A stretch of 64,000 nucleotides of DNA from Beduini massiliensis (GTDB lineage Bacteria; Bacillota_I; Bacilli_A; Erysipelotrichales; Coprobacillaceae): NCBI RefSeq assembly GCF_000829905.1, contig NZ_CDPP01000006.1:434001-498000 (forward strand), read 5' to 3'. The notes below the pieces were generated by a model. It saw only the letters and a program-made list of their open reading frames with translations, was not told the origin of the DNA and ran no database searches. Positions 9,303 to 18,872 of the stretch are shown in pieces (position 1 is the stretch's first letter; the number at the start of each line of letters is the position of its first letter). Made by a program: the position numbers and the translations under genes.

Positions 9303-9332
9303 ATCGTACCATTGGATAATGGACCTTGTCAA
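9303..9332 (-). promoter_or_regulatory. Promoter of the Cys-rich peptide gene
   Basis: Minus-strand TTGACA (9327-9332) and TACGAT (9303-9308) with an 18-bp spacer. It lies just beyond the terminator of the DtxR-family gene, so the small gene can be expressed on its own. I see no TTAG-N6-CTAA box in it. Confidence 0.55.
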
Positions 9333-9341
9333 TTGAGACGC

Positions 9342-9367
9342 AAAAAAAGAAATGATCTCTCATTTCT
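9342..9367 (-). terminator. Terminator overlapping the dtxR-family stop codon
   Basis: Minus-strand AGAAATGA pairs with TCATTTCT and is followed by seven T. The TGA stop of the regulator lies inside the left arm. Confidence 0.8.
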
Positions 9368-9725
9368 CTTTGAAATGTGCTTTTAAGCAAGAAAATGTTT
9401 TAGGGCTTAACGCATGTTCGATTTTACAGGCATCACTCGCCGCTGTTTCTTCATCGACACCTAAGCGCATCAGCATCGCCATTAAGAGCTGATGCTTTTC
9501 ATAGATATCCTCTGCAATTTGGCGGCCTTCCTGAGTTAATTCAATCTTTCCTTCTATCACATCTACATACCCTTGCTCCTTTAAAACAGAGACAGCGCGG
9601 CTCACGCTTGGCTTAGAAAAATGACGTGCCTTCGCAATATCAATAGCTCGTACACTTCCTTTATTGTTTTTTATAACGAGGATCGTTTCCAAATAGTCCT
9701 CACCGGATTCATGTATTTCGATCAT
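9360..9725 (-). CDS. DtxR/MntR-family metal-dependent repressor, iron-type ligand set
   Basis: A 121-residue repressor with an N-terminal winged helix (about 1-65; KARHFSKPSVSRAVSVLK is the recognition region) and a dimerisation/metal domain ending soon after. There is no C-terminal SH3-like domain, as in MntR. The ligand motif reads DACKIEH: a cysteine takes the position where DtxR/IdeR use Cys and Mn-specific MntR uses Glu, so Fe2+ is the better guess for co-repressor. Likely targets in this window are the paired palindromes at 3792-3832 and 17853-17893. Its own upstream region (GGGGGGATAAAT before ATG, TATAAT at about 9755) shows no box. Confidence 0.87.
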   Translation of the reverse strand: MIEIHESGEDYLETILVIKNNKGSVRAIDIAKARHFSKPSVSRAVSVLKEQGYVDVIEGKIELTQEGRQIAEDIYEKHQLLMAMLMRLGVDEETAASDACKIEHALSPKTFSCLKAHFKEK

Positions 9726-9894
9726 ATTTATCCCCCCATCAGCTTTAAATATTATAGCATAGTTCCATAATTTAAAGCGGTTATTATCATATTTTTGAAA
9801 TAGGATATAGTTTATTCCTATAATCAGTGATATTTAATATGAATTATATCATAACCAAGAATCATGCTATGATGGGAAAAAGGGGGAATACAGA

Positions 9895-10998
9895 ATGGAG
9901 AAAGCACCATTTAGATATGATATTGTTGGGAGTTTTTTAAGACCGGAACGTTTGAAAAAGGCACGTGAAGATTATTTTAATCAACACATAACCAAAGAAG
10001 AACTGACGGTTATCGAGAATGAAGAGATAAAAAAACTGATTGATAAACAAAAAAGTATGGGTTTAAAGGCGGTTACAGATGGGGAATTTCGCCGTCGTTG
10101 GTGGCATTTAGATTTTATTCAAGCATTAAATGGCATTACGGTGTATGACAAAGTAACGACAGGTTTTCAAGGGAAAGAAATGAACGTACAGGGAAGCTTC
10201 ATCAGCAGTCCGATCTCTTTTAATGAACATCATCCTTTTTTAGAACATTTCCATATCACTCAAGAAATTGCAGGGAATGCTTTAGTCAAACAGACAATAC
10301 CAGGACCTAATATGATTTATTTAGATTCTTTGATTCTTTCACCACAATACAAAGAACACCCGGTTTATGTAGATATTGCAGATTTTAAAAAAGATCTTAT
10401 TGAAACTTATCAAAGAGCGATTTTAGCCTTTTACGAGGCAGGCTGTCGTTATTTGCAGCTTGATGATACATCATGGGGTGCCCTTTTCTCTTCTGTTTTT
10501 AGAGAACGAATTGAAGCGTGTGGCTTTGATCCTGATCAGTTAATTAAAGAATTTGGAGATATCACCGAAGCCGCTTTAGAAGTAAAACCAAGTGATATGG
10601 TGATTACTTTTCATATCTGCAAAGGAAATTTCCAGTCTTCATGGCTATATGAAGGATTTTATGATATCATTGCTGAGCGATTATTTTCCATCGATGCTTT
10701 TGATGGGTTCTTCTTGGAATATGACGATGAACGTTCAGGAGATTTCAGTCCGTTAAAATATATTCGTCATCAAAAAGTGGTATTAGGCTTAATCACGACA
10801 AAGACTGCACAATTAGAAAATAAAGAAACAATTAAGAACAGAATACTGGAAGCCAGCCAATATCTTCCATTGGAGCAGTTATGCTTATCACCGCAATGCG
10901 GCTTTGCTTCTACTCAAGAGGGCAATCATATTACATTGCAGCAGCAATGGGATAAACTTGAACATGTAATCACGATTGCAAAAGAAATATTTGAATAA
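9895..10998 (+). CDS. Cobalamin-independent methionine synthase-like protein (YxjG/YxjH type)
   Basis: A 367-residue protein matching the C-terminal catalytic barrel of MetE, the short form known from Bacillus YxjG/YxjH and archaeal MetE. It opens with DIVGSFLRPERL. The zinc ligands are visible: H240 and C242 (FHICKGN), a glutamate in LEYDDE near 277, and C335 (SPQCGFAS). It should transfer a methyl group to homocysteine or a related thiol; the methyl donor of these short forms is not well settled. SD AAAGGGGGAA precedes the ATG and TATGAT lies upstream. No S-box leader is present. Single gene with its own terminator. Confidence 0.85.
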   Translation: MEKAPFRYDIVGSFLRPERLKKAREDYFNQHITKEELTVIENEEIKKLIDKQKSMGLKAVTDGEFRRRWWHLDFIQALNGITVYDKVTTGFQGKEMNVQGSFISSPISFNEHHPFLEHFHITQEIAGNALVKQTIPGPNMIYLDSLILSPQYKEHPVYVDIADFKKDLIETYQRAILAFYEAGCRYLQLDDTSWGALFSSVFRERIEACGFDPDQLIKEFGDITEAALEVKPSDMVITFHICKGNFQSSWLYEGFYDIIAERLFSIDAFDGFFLEYDDERSGDFSPLKYIRHQKVVLGLITTKTAQLENKETIKNRILEASQYLPLEQLCLSPQCGFASTQEGNHITLQQQWDKLEHVITIAKEIFE

Positions 10999-11000
10999 TG

Positions 11001-11027
11001 ACCGGGTCGCTTGACTTGGTTTTTTTT
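11001..11027 (+). terminator. Terminator of the MetE-like gene
   Basis: ACCGGGTC-GCTT-GACTTGGT hairpin (eight pairs, two G-U) followed by a run of T. Confidence 0.75.
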
Positions 11028-11042
11028 ATAAATAAACTGGTA

Positions 11043-11068
11043 CCAAAAAAATGGATCATAAGATCCAC
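11043..11068 (-). terminator. Terminator of the HAD hydrolase gene
   Basis: Minus-strand GTGGATC-TTAT-GATCCAT hairpin followed by six T, one base after the TAA. Confidence 0.8.
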
Positions 11069-11069
11069 T

Positions 11070-11867
11070 TTATAGAAACAATTCCTCTAATTTACAAGCT
11101 ACACCATCCTGATCCACCGATAAGCAGACCTCATCTGCATGTTCTTTAACGTGTTCCGGGGCATTTCCCATTGCTACACCATGTCCGACGGTTTGAAGCA
11201 TTTCAATATCATTTGGTCCATCGCCAAAAGCATAACTGTCTTCAACATCGATATTCAGCTTTTCCAATACTTTTAATATCCCGGTCGCTTTTGATGTATT
11301 CTTAGAATACAGTTCAAAAGTAAAAGGCGGATTTCCCATCATTGCAAAATCGTCCCCTTCCAAGCTGCGGCAAAAAGCAATATTCTCTTCTCCGACCGGC
11401 AGCATTTCTAACTTCACGATATCATCTAACAGTTGATGGGGTGTGAAATCATCGGTTTTAATATAATCATAATTGACGCTGCAGCGATCATAAAAAGCTT
11501 TCATCAATGTATTTTCTTTATTCATATAAGAATACTCTTTAGTCTGCATAATATATTCGATCTTGCGTGTTTCAAAATCATTGATCAAAGCTTCTACCAG
11601 TTGTTTTTTCATTGGGGCATGATAAAGCAGATGATCATGGTATAAGACAACGGCACCATTAGACAGCACAAAGCCATCAAAGCCAAAATCCACGATATCT
11701 TTATCTAAAAAGGCATAGGGTCTTCCTGTCGCAATGAAGATTAAATGCCCTTTTTCTTGTACTTTTCTTAATACATCCTGTGTTTTTTTACTAATAGCGG
11801 GCGCATCGTTCTCGTTTTTGCGATACAGCAATGTGCCATCCATATCAAAAAATATGACTTTTTTCAT
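11070..11867 (-). CDS. Cof-type HAD-superfamily phosphatase
   Basis: A 265-residue cytoplasmic phosphatase of HAD subfamily IIB. Motif I FFDMDGTLL carries the nucleophile D8 and acid/base D10; motif II is IATGR; motif IV is GDGPNDIEML. The cap domain (about 85-190) is the Cof type. Members dephosphorylate sugar phosphates, FMN or similar small molecules, and the exact substrate cannot be read from sequence. GAGGTGAAAAA precedes the ATG. Confidence 0.9.
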   Translation of the reverse strand: MKKVIFFDMDGTLLYRKNENDAPAISKKTQDVLRKVQEKGHLIFIATGRPYAFLDKDIVDFGFDGFVLSNGAVVLYHDHLLYHAPMKKQLVEALINDFETRKIEYIMQTKEYSYMNKENTLMKAFYDRCSVNYDYIKTDDFTPHQLLDDIVKLEMLPVGEENIAFCRSLEGDDFAMMGNPPFTFELYSKNTSKATGILKVLEKLNIDVEDSYAFGDGPNDIEMLQTVGHGVAMGNAPEHVKEHADEVCLSVDQDGVACKLEELFL

Positions 11868-11925
11868 TTTTTCACCTCACCCCATTATAACAAAGCTTCT
11901 ATAATAGAGACTTTATTTTGCGAAT

Positions 11926-11954
11926 AAGAAAAACTTTTTGCTTAGCAAAAAGTT
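11926..11954 (-). terminator. Terminator of the beta-glucoside island
   Basis: Minus-strand AACTTTTTGC pairs with GCAAAAAGTT across three bases, followed by TTTCTT. The stop of the OmpR-like gene lies in the first arm. Confidence 0.75.
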
Positions 11955-12618
11955 AATCGACTACCATCTTATATCCGGTCTGCCAAATATTGGTAATATA
12001 TTTTTCTTCCGGATGTACTACGGCTAATTTCTTTTCAATTGTATCGACTAATCCTTGTATATAATCGACTGTGATCGCCGCATTTTCACTAAACAGCATC
12101 TCTTTCATTTTTTCGGCAGTGAAAGAACGATAAGGATGTGCCATTAATAGATCCAAGATCAGCAGTTCTTTATCATTGATGAATACTTCTTTATTCCCTA
12201 CCATCAGCTTAGAAGTGCTGACATTTAATTCTAAGTCTTTAAAATGCAAGATTTCTTGTCGTGATGGTTCATAGTCTTTGATTAATTGATGGGCGATGTT
12301 AAGCATTTGTCCGTAATTGATCTGACCATACATCATCTTATCGACATGCTGCTGTTCAAATTCTTTAACATGTTCACTTTCTGTTACATCATATACGATC
12401 ACCGGCAAACGATAATCCTTAAAATAAGTAATTAGGTTTGGGTGCTTTAAATATTGAAAACTTGCCAGAACGATATTAAATGTATTCTTTTTAAGAGCTG
12501 TTTCAATATATTGTTCGGTAGTGCAATATAATTCAACGTCACTTGTTTTGAAATACTCTTTCATCGTGTCTCTTGTATATTGATTATCTTCGATTACTAA
12601 CCATAATTGTTTTGCCAT
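11953..12618 (-). CDS. OmpR-like winged-helix regulator with degenerate receiver
   Basis: A 221-residue protein laid out as a receiver-like domain (1-110) and an OmpR/PhoB winged helix (about 125-221: LELNVSTSKLMV, NDKELLILDLLMAHP, ITNIWQTGYKMV). The receiver has EDN at the first acidic site, but the strand that should carry the phospho-acceptor reads NIVLASFQY, with no Asp, and the conserved Thr and Lys are not recognisable. Phosphorylation is therefore unlikely; ligand binding or constitutive action is more plausible. No histidine kinase is nearby. It sits 57 bp downstream of a GH1 gene. Start chosen behind GGAGGGAAAAGTC; a 33-codon upstream extension overlaps the GH1 end and is rejected. 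Confidence 0.82.
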   Translation of the reverse strand: MAKQLWLVIEDNQYTRDTMKEYFKTSDVELYCTTEQYIETALKKNTFNIVLASFQYLKHPNLITYFKDYRLPVIVYDVTESEHVKEFEQQHVDKMMYGQINYGQMLNIAHQLIKDYEPSRQEILHFKDLELNVSTSKLMVGNKEVFINDKELLILDLLMAHPYRSFTAEKMKEMLFSENAAITVDYIQGLVDTIEKKLAVVHPEEKYITNIWQTGYKMVVD

Positions 12619-12674
12619 GACTTTTCCCTCCACGCCTATTATAGACCTATGGGAAGGAAAAATGAACATTAAAA

Positions 12675-14135
<1,461 letters not shown>

Positions 14136-14180
14136 TTATTAGTATACCGATTTTCTTTTTTTACTCCGTCTTTTTTCAAC

Positions 14181-14206
14181 AAAAGAAACACCGGCATCAC
14201 CGGTGC
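14181..14206 (-). terminator. Terminator of the GH3 gene
   Basis: Minus-strand CACCGG-TGATG-CCGGTG followed by TTTCTTTT, beginning at the TAG stop. It separates the GH3 from the downstream GH1 transcript. Confidence 0.7.
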
Positions 14207-15969
14207 TATAATAAACCTAAATTATGTTTCCAACGTAAGATACGTTCTACTGAGGCATCAATTTGTTCCATATGGATCGTGCCATCTTGAACGGCTTTCT
14301 TTACGGCATCGATTTGCTGTGGGGCATCACTTGTCAGAAGCATATCATTTCCAGATAGAATTGCCATAACGGCAATGTTTTTGCTGTCTGCATAATCTGC
14401 CACACCGTCCATTGCCAAATCATCAGTGATAATTACCTTATCAAACCCTAAATCATTTCTCAAAATGGAATGAACTTGCCAAGAAAGAGATGCCGGGTGC
14501 TCACTGTCCATTGAAGTGACGATATTATGATTGACCAGAATGCACTCTGCCCCATTGTTAATACCGGCAATAAAAGGCAGAAAATCACTGTTTGTAAAAG
14601 TATCATAACTTCTTTCATCATAACAAATATTGGTATGGGTATCGCCATTATTGCCATATCCCGGGAAATGTTTCAAAACGCTGCCCATGCGATCCTGCTT
14701 CATACGCCATACGACCTGTCCGACATAATCGGCATCTTCATCGGCACTCTTGCCAAAACTGCGGTCATAAATAAAATCATTGGCATTCGTCGAGACATCC
14801 GCTACCGGGGCAAAATTAACATTGATACCAAATTCTTGCAGGAAACGGGATTTTTCATCGACATCCTGAAGAATTGCCTGCATTCCCCCTTGATTAAACA
14901 GAGTTTGCGGTGATAAAAAAGGAGTATCACGAAAATAACGGCTGACACGATTAACCGTTCCTCCTTCTTCATCCGTTCCGATAAGCAGAGGAATCTTACT
15001 GGCGTTTTGATAAGAAGCGATGTTTTGAGTAACTTCTTGAGCTGTCTTATTTTCAAAATCTTGTCCAAATAAAATATAGCCCCCTATCTTGTATTCTTCA
15101 ACAAAGGCAGTCTGATCTTCTTTAGGACAGCGAGCCATAAACATCTGTCCGATTTTTTCTTCTATCGTCATCTGATTCATCAAAGCAATAATCGGATCAA
15201 GATGTCCTAAATCTACTTTCGTCACATCAATAAATTGAACAGCTACATCCTGTATACCTTCTTGGGTATCACTGATTTTTCCATGATAGGTTACTTTTGC
15301 CTCGTAGCCTACGATTACATTATCCCCTCTGACATTGATGCGGTTAAATAAATATTCACTGCCGTCACTTGCCCTAATCGCAACCGCTTCATCATTCACT
15401 TCAATGAGAATCCCCTCATAATAGCGATCGATGTCTGTAATCTCCATCGACTCTAATATCACATTTTGGATAGGTTGGTCAGACAATGTGCCGCGATAAG
15501 TGATTGTGATCTGATTATCTTCAATGATCTGTCCGCCATTTATTTTGTCTTCTTCTCGTCTAAAACCATAACGTCCTTCTTCATTAGATAAGAAAACGAT
15601 GTCAGCTTCCGCTGATTCGATGACCCCTTGAATAATATGGGTAGGTAATGTTATGGTTGCTTTTACCAGCTTTACTTTTTGTACCGCATTGCTGTTTTCT
15701 TTTAAACGACCTTTATAGATCAGTTCAATATCCCCATTGACTTCTGCCGGATCACCTTCCATTATGGTTTTTTCCCGATTAAATATATAAATCTGCTGAT
15801 CATCATTCATAATCGTTACCGTTTGTTCACTTACTTCTTTAATGGTCCCGTGCATTGTTTTTTCCTTATTTAAAATAGGAATCATCATCGCAAGCAAAAC
15901 AGCAATGATCATGAATAAAAGAAATAAGACTTTTATACGTTTTTTATTTTGATGAGCATGTTTTTTCAT
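14206..15969 (-). CDS. Membrane-anchored GH3 beta-N-acetylhexosaminidase-like enzyme with triple N-terminal repeat
   Basis: A 587-residue extracytoplasmic enzyme. Residues about 12-32 form a signal anchor. Three tandem repeats of about 70 residues follow (about 38-105, 107-175, 180-250), each with G-x-I-x-x-V, a Y-x-F-x-R strand and an ITYxG motif, suggesting small beta domains. The GH3 domain (about 258-587) has KHFPGYG, the NagZ-type Asp/His pair D443-T-H445 and the nucleophile region TDDLAMDG (D516/D517). This set marks NagZ-like N-acetylglucosaminidases. It may release sugars outside the cell for the adjacent PTS. Start chosen behind AAGGTGATACAA; longer versions run back into the preceding terminator. 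Confidence 0.85.
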   Translation of the reverse strand: MKKHAHQNKKRIKVLFLLFMIIAVLLAMMIPILNKEKTMHGTIKEVSEQTVTIMNDDQQIYIFNREKTIMEGDPAEVNGDIELIYKGRLKENSNAVQKVKLVKATITLPTHIIQGVIESAEADIVFLSNEEGRYGFRREEDKINGGQIIEDNQITITYRGTLSDQPIQNVILESMEITDIDRYYEGILIEVNDEAVAIRASDGSEYLFNRINVRGDNVIVGYEAKVTYHGKISDTQEGIQDVAVQFIDVTKVDLGHLDPIIALMNQMTIEEKIGQMFMARCPKEDQTAFVEEYKIGGYILFGQDFENKTAQEVTQNIASYQNASKIPLLIGTDEEGGTVNRVSRYFRDTPFLSPQTLFNQGGMQAILQDVDEKSRFLQEFGINVNFAPVADVSTNANDFIYDRSFGKSADEDADYVGQVVWRMKQDRMGSVLKHFPGYGNNGDTHTNICYDERSYDTFTNSDFLPFIAGINNGAECILVNHNIVTSMDSEHPASLSWQVHSILRNDLGFDKVIITDDLAMDGVADYADSKNIAVMAILSGNDMLLTSDAPQQIDAVKKAVQDGTIHMEQIDASVERILRWKHNLGLL

Positions 15970-16049
15970 TTGTATCACCTTCATTTTCATTCTAGCATAG
16001 AATAAAAGCGATCCTTGGTATAATTTAGTAAATACTTGCCTGCGAACGT

Positions 16050-16076
16050 AAAAAATCTCCCAATGCACTTGGGAGA
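16050..16076 (-). terminator. Terminator of the PTS EIIC gene
   Basis: Minus-strand TCTCCCAA-GTGCA-TTGGGAGA followed by TTTTT, 20 bases after the EIIC stop. The GH3 downstream therefore needs readthrough or its own promoter. Confidence 0.8.
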
Positions 16077-16095
16077 TGATGACGATAGCTTTTAA

Positions 16096-17433
16096 TTAAT
16101 CCGCGTTTTGTTTATTAGACATCAAAACAAATGGTGTCCATAACAATACTAAGAAGACGATTCCGATTGCCTGATAAATTGTCGCTCTGAATCCTCCGCC
16201 AGTTACTAAGAATCCGCTTAATAGAGGTGGTGTTACCCAAGGAATAGATAAACATCCACGTTCAATAATATTGAAGTCCATTAATAGGTAAGTGGTGATA
16301 GATAATACAACCGGTCCTACGATAAATGGAAGCATATAGATAGGATTCATTACGATTGGCAGCCCAAAGATAATCGGTTCATTGATTTCGAATAATCCCG
16401 GTGCAATGGAAATACTGATAACAGTACGTTCCGCTTGTACTTTAGAGAATAATAAAGAAGCGATCAATAAACCTAAAGTTGCTCCTGAACCTCCCATTTT
16501 TGTGAATAAGTCAACTCCCGGTACAACATTAGGAATCGCTTGATGGTTTTCAAAAGCCGCTGTATTTTGTACTAACATCGGAGTAAAGATAGGTGTTGTA
16601 ACCGCCCCTACTAAGTTTGCTCCATGTAATCCAAATACCCATAAGATATGTGTTAAGAATGAAACTAATACGGCAGTTCCTAAAGTATCGGCAACACTGT
16701 TCAATGGTGCAGATACGAATTTTTGGATGATTGTCCATAAGTTCATTCCACTGATTCTTTCAATATAAGTTCCGGCTGCTACAATTAAGATGACAGATAA
16801 AATAGCTGGGACTAATACAGTAAATGATCCCGCTACTGCTGGTGGTACACCGTCCGGCAGCGTAATTTTCAATTTATCATTTTTAGATAAACGAATAAAA
16901 ATTTCAGCTACTACGATGGTAAGAAGCATCCCAACAAACATACCGTTAGAATCTAATTTTGCTCCGGCGATACCGCCACTGGCAATATCATCTGTTAATA
17001 CTTCAACATTTTTTGCATTTTCTGCCCAAGAATAAGAATTGTTTAAAGTCTGTACTGCCGGTGCTAACCCTAAATAGCAAGTTAAAGAAACAACTGAAGT
17101 GGCAATCCCATCTCCGTTTAATCCTTTTGCCATTTGGTACCCTAATGTCACAACAAGTAATACTGCCATCATATTGATTGACCCTTTGTTTACTGCTGAC
17201 ATAACATCAGAGATTCCTGTACTGTTAATAAAATTTGTATATCCGTTATAGATAGACATAACATTCAATCCGTTTTCAGCGAATACCCCCTGAATGTTAT
17301 TGATCAATACCGCAACCGCACCCACGATCGTTACCGGCATGATTACGACGAAAGCATCCCTGATTGCAACTAAGTGTCTTTGAGACCCGATTCTAGCTGC
17401 AAATGGGACGAACTTTTCTTCTAAGAATTTCAT
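16096..17433 (-). CDS. PTS EIIC permease, lactose/cellobiose family
   Basis: A 445-residue, roughly ten-helix permease of the CelB type (start MKFLEEKFVPFAARIGSQRHLVAIRD). Conserved features include GLHGAN, the PIIFGLPIVMNPI segment and WVTPP in the substrate-binding half. No EIIA or EIIB gene is adjacent, so general or shared components must feed it. AGGAGGAACTAGC precedes the ATG. The promoter carries a cre-like site. With the downstream GH1 gene it forms an uptake-and-cleave set for beta-glucosides. Confidence 0.93.
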   Translation of the reverse strand: MKFLEEKFVPFAARIGSQRHLVAIRDAFVVIMPVTIVGAVAVLINNIQGVFAENGLNVMSIYNGYTNFINSTGISDVMSAVNKGSINMMAVLLVVTLGYQMAKGLNGDGIATSVVSLTCYLGLAPAVQTLNNSYSWAENAKNVEVLTDDIASGGIAGAKLDSNGMFVGMLLTIVVAEIFIRLSKNDKLKITLPDGVPPAVAGSFTVLVPAILSVILIVAAGTYIERISGMNLWTIIQKFVSAPLNSVADTLGTAVLVSFLTHILWVFGLHGANLVGAVTTPIFTPMLVQNTAAFENHQAIPNVVPGVDLFTKMGGSGATLGLLIASLLFSKVQAERTVISISIAPGLFEINEPIIFGLPIVMNPIYMLPFIVGPVVLSITTYLLMDFNIIERGCLSIPWVTPPLLSGFLVTGGGFRATIYQAIGIVFLVLLWTPFVLMSNKQNAD

Positions 17434-17537
17434 TGCTAGTTCCTCCTATTAAATTTTAACTATGCACATAACTGCATACTTAGAATACCGATGTTTTTTT
17501 GCGCATTATCAGTATTCCACCCTTATCGTCACAACTT

Positions 17538-17566
17538 ATGATAACTAATGAAGAAAGCGTTGTCAA
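17538..17566 (-). promoter_or_regulatory. Promoter of the PTS EIIC gene with cre-like site
   Basis: Minus-strand TTGACA (17561-17566) and TATCAT (17538-17543), 17-bp spacer. TGACAACGCTTTCT (17552-17565) matches the CcpA cre consensus TGWAANCGNTNWCA at 12 of 14 positions and overlaps the -35, so catabolite repression by promoter occlusion is expected. Confidence 0.6.
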
Positions 17567-17685
17567 TATTTTTTTGTATTCACTTCCATACATTCATAAA
17601 TCGTATTTCTCCTTAAATTTTATGACTCAAGCGATTAATACTGGACGAGTAAAAAAAATTGGTGTATGATGTAAAAGGAAATTAT

Positions 17686-17769
17686 GCAGAAGTGGTGGAA
17701 TGGCAGACACGCTGTCTTCAGGCGGCAGTGCGGCAACGCGTGGGAGTTCAAATCTCCTCTTCTGCACCA
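17686..17769 (+). tRNA. tRNA-Leu (anticodon CAG)
   Basis: A class II tRNA: acceptor arms GCAGAAG/CTTCTGC, D-arm with TGGAATGGCAGACAC, anticodon loop TTCAGGC giving CAG, long variable arm TGCGGCAACGCG, T-loop GTTCAAATC, and an encoded CCA. Positions and pairing are complete. Confidence 0.95.
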
Positions 17770-17780
17770 TTTGAATTGGA

Positions 17781-17807
17781 ACGACAGATTAAATCTGTCG
17801 TTTTTTT
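17781..17807 (+). terminator. Terminator of tRNA-Leu
   Basis: ACGACAGATT/AATCTGTCGT hairpin followed by seven T, 11 bases after the tRNA. Confidence 0.85.
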
Positions 17808-17841
17808 GTTGTATAAAATAAAAAGTAATGGATTAAAACTG

Positions 17842-17893
17842 TTGACCTATAAGTTAGCTTGTGCTAACATACCGTTAGTTAGCTTAAACTAAC
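17842..17893 (+). promoter_or_regulatory. Promoter of the siderophore operon with two DtxR/IdeR-like palindromes
   Basis: TTGACC (17842-17847) and TAACAT (17865-17870), 17-bp spacer. Palindrome 1, GTTAGC-ttgt-GCTAAC (17853-17868), overlaps the -10; palindrome 2, GTTAGC-ttaa-ACTAAC (17878-17893), lies over the start site. Centres are 25 bp apart, exactly as at 3792-3832. This strongly suggests iron-dependent repression by the DtxR-family protein encoded at 9360-9725. Confidence 0.75.
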
Positions 17894-17897
17894 TTAG

Positions 17898-18872
17898 TTG
17901 GGAGGAGATACTATTTTATTTCAAAAATATTACCGTACGATTTATCTTATTGCATTTGTTTTACTGGCTGTCTATTCTTTAAGCATCGGCGTACAGGATT
18001 TTAGTTTTACTGCCTTATTGAATGGAGAAAGCAGTCAGTTGACACTTGCTGTTATAAGTCGTCTGCCTCGTTTAGCGAGTATCTTATTAACCGGTGCCAT
18101 GCTCAGTGTTGCCGGGATGATCATGCAAAGTATTACCAGCAATAAATTCGTTTCTCCTTCAACCGCCGGGACAATGGAATGGTGTCGTTTTGGCGTCATG
18201 ATTGCCATGGTTCTTTTCTCTCAGGCGACTACCGGTCAAAAAGTTTTTATTGCCTTTATCATTGCTTTATTAGGCACTATGCTGTTTATGAAGATCTTAC
18301 AGAAAGTAAAAATAAAAGATCAGGTAATGACCCCCTTGATCGGTATGATGCTTGGCAGTGTGGTCAGCAGTGTCACGACTTTTGTTGCCTATCGCTTAGA
18401 CATTATTCAAAATATGTCATCATGGCTGCAAGGCAGCTTTGCCTTAATATTAAAAGGAAATTACGAACTGCTTTATTTAGGGATTCCCTGTCTGATTCTA
18501 TCTATGATCTATGCCAACCACTTTACCATTGCCGGAATGGGTGACAGTTTTGCGAAAAACTTAGGATTACGTTATGAGCATATCCTTTTTATTGGTCTGA
18601 GTTTAGTCAGTATCATGACTTCAATCGTTGTAGTAAATGTTGGGAGCATCGCGTTTATCGGCTTGATTATCCCTAACTTGCTTTCCATGATTAAGGGCGA
18701 TAACGTGAAAAAGAATGTCATCGACTGTGCCTTATGGGGAGCCGGATTTGTGCTGATCTGTGACATATTCAGCCGTATCATCATCTATCCTTATGAACTG
18801 CCAATTAGTGTAGTGGTCAGTGTGGTCGGCAGTATCCTCTTTCTATTCTTGATTAGGAGGAAAAAAAGATGA
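17898..18872 (+). CDS. Siderophore ABC transporter permease 1 (FecCD family)
   Basis: A permease of up to 324 residues of the BtuC/FecCD family, eight to nine helices, with the conserved block near the C-terminal end NVGSIAFIGLIIPNL. It is the first gene of a four-gene operon behind two metal boxes. The start is uncertain. The excellent site GGAGGAG (17901-17907) lies just inside a TTG-initiated frame, and seven bases after GGAGG is an in-frame ATT (17913). Either TTG at 17898 with no upstream site, or a rare ATT start, must be used. It overlaps the next permease as ATGA. Confidence 0.9.
   Translation: MGGDTILFQKYYRTIYLIAFVLLAVYSLSIGVQDFSFTALLNGESSQLTLAVISRLPRLASILLTGAMLSVAGMIMQSITSNKFVSPSTAGTMEWCRFGVMIAMVLFSQATTGQKVFIAFIIALLGTMLFMKILQKVKIKDQVMTPLIGMMLGSVVSSVTTFVAYRLDIIQNMSSWLQGSFALILKGNYELLYLGIPCLILSMIYANHFTIAGMGDSFAKNLGLRYEHILFIGLSLVSIMTSIVVVNVGSIAFIGLIIPNLLSMIKGDNVKKNVIDCALWGAGFVLICDIFSRIIIYPYELPISVVVSVVGSILFLFLIRRKKR

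Noticed and set aside
17659-17892. 78-codon ORF across the tRNA-Leu
   Set aside because: It runs through the tRNA and its terminator; no family similarity.
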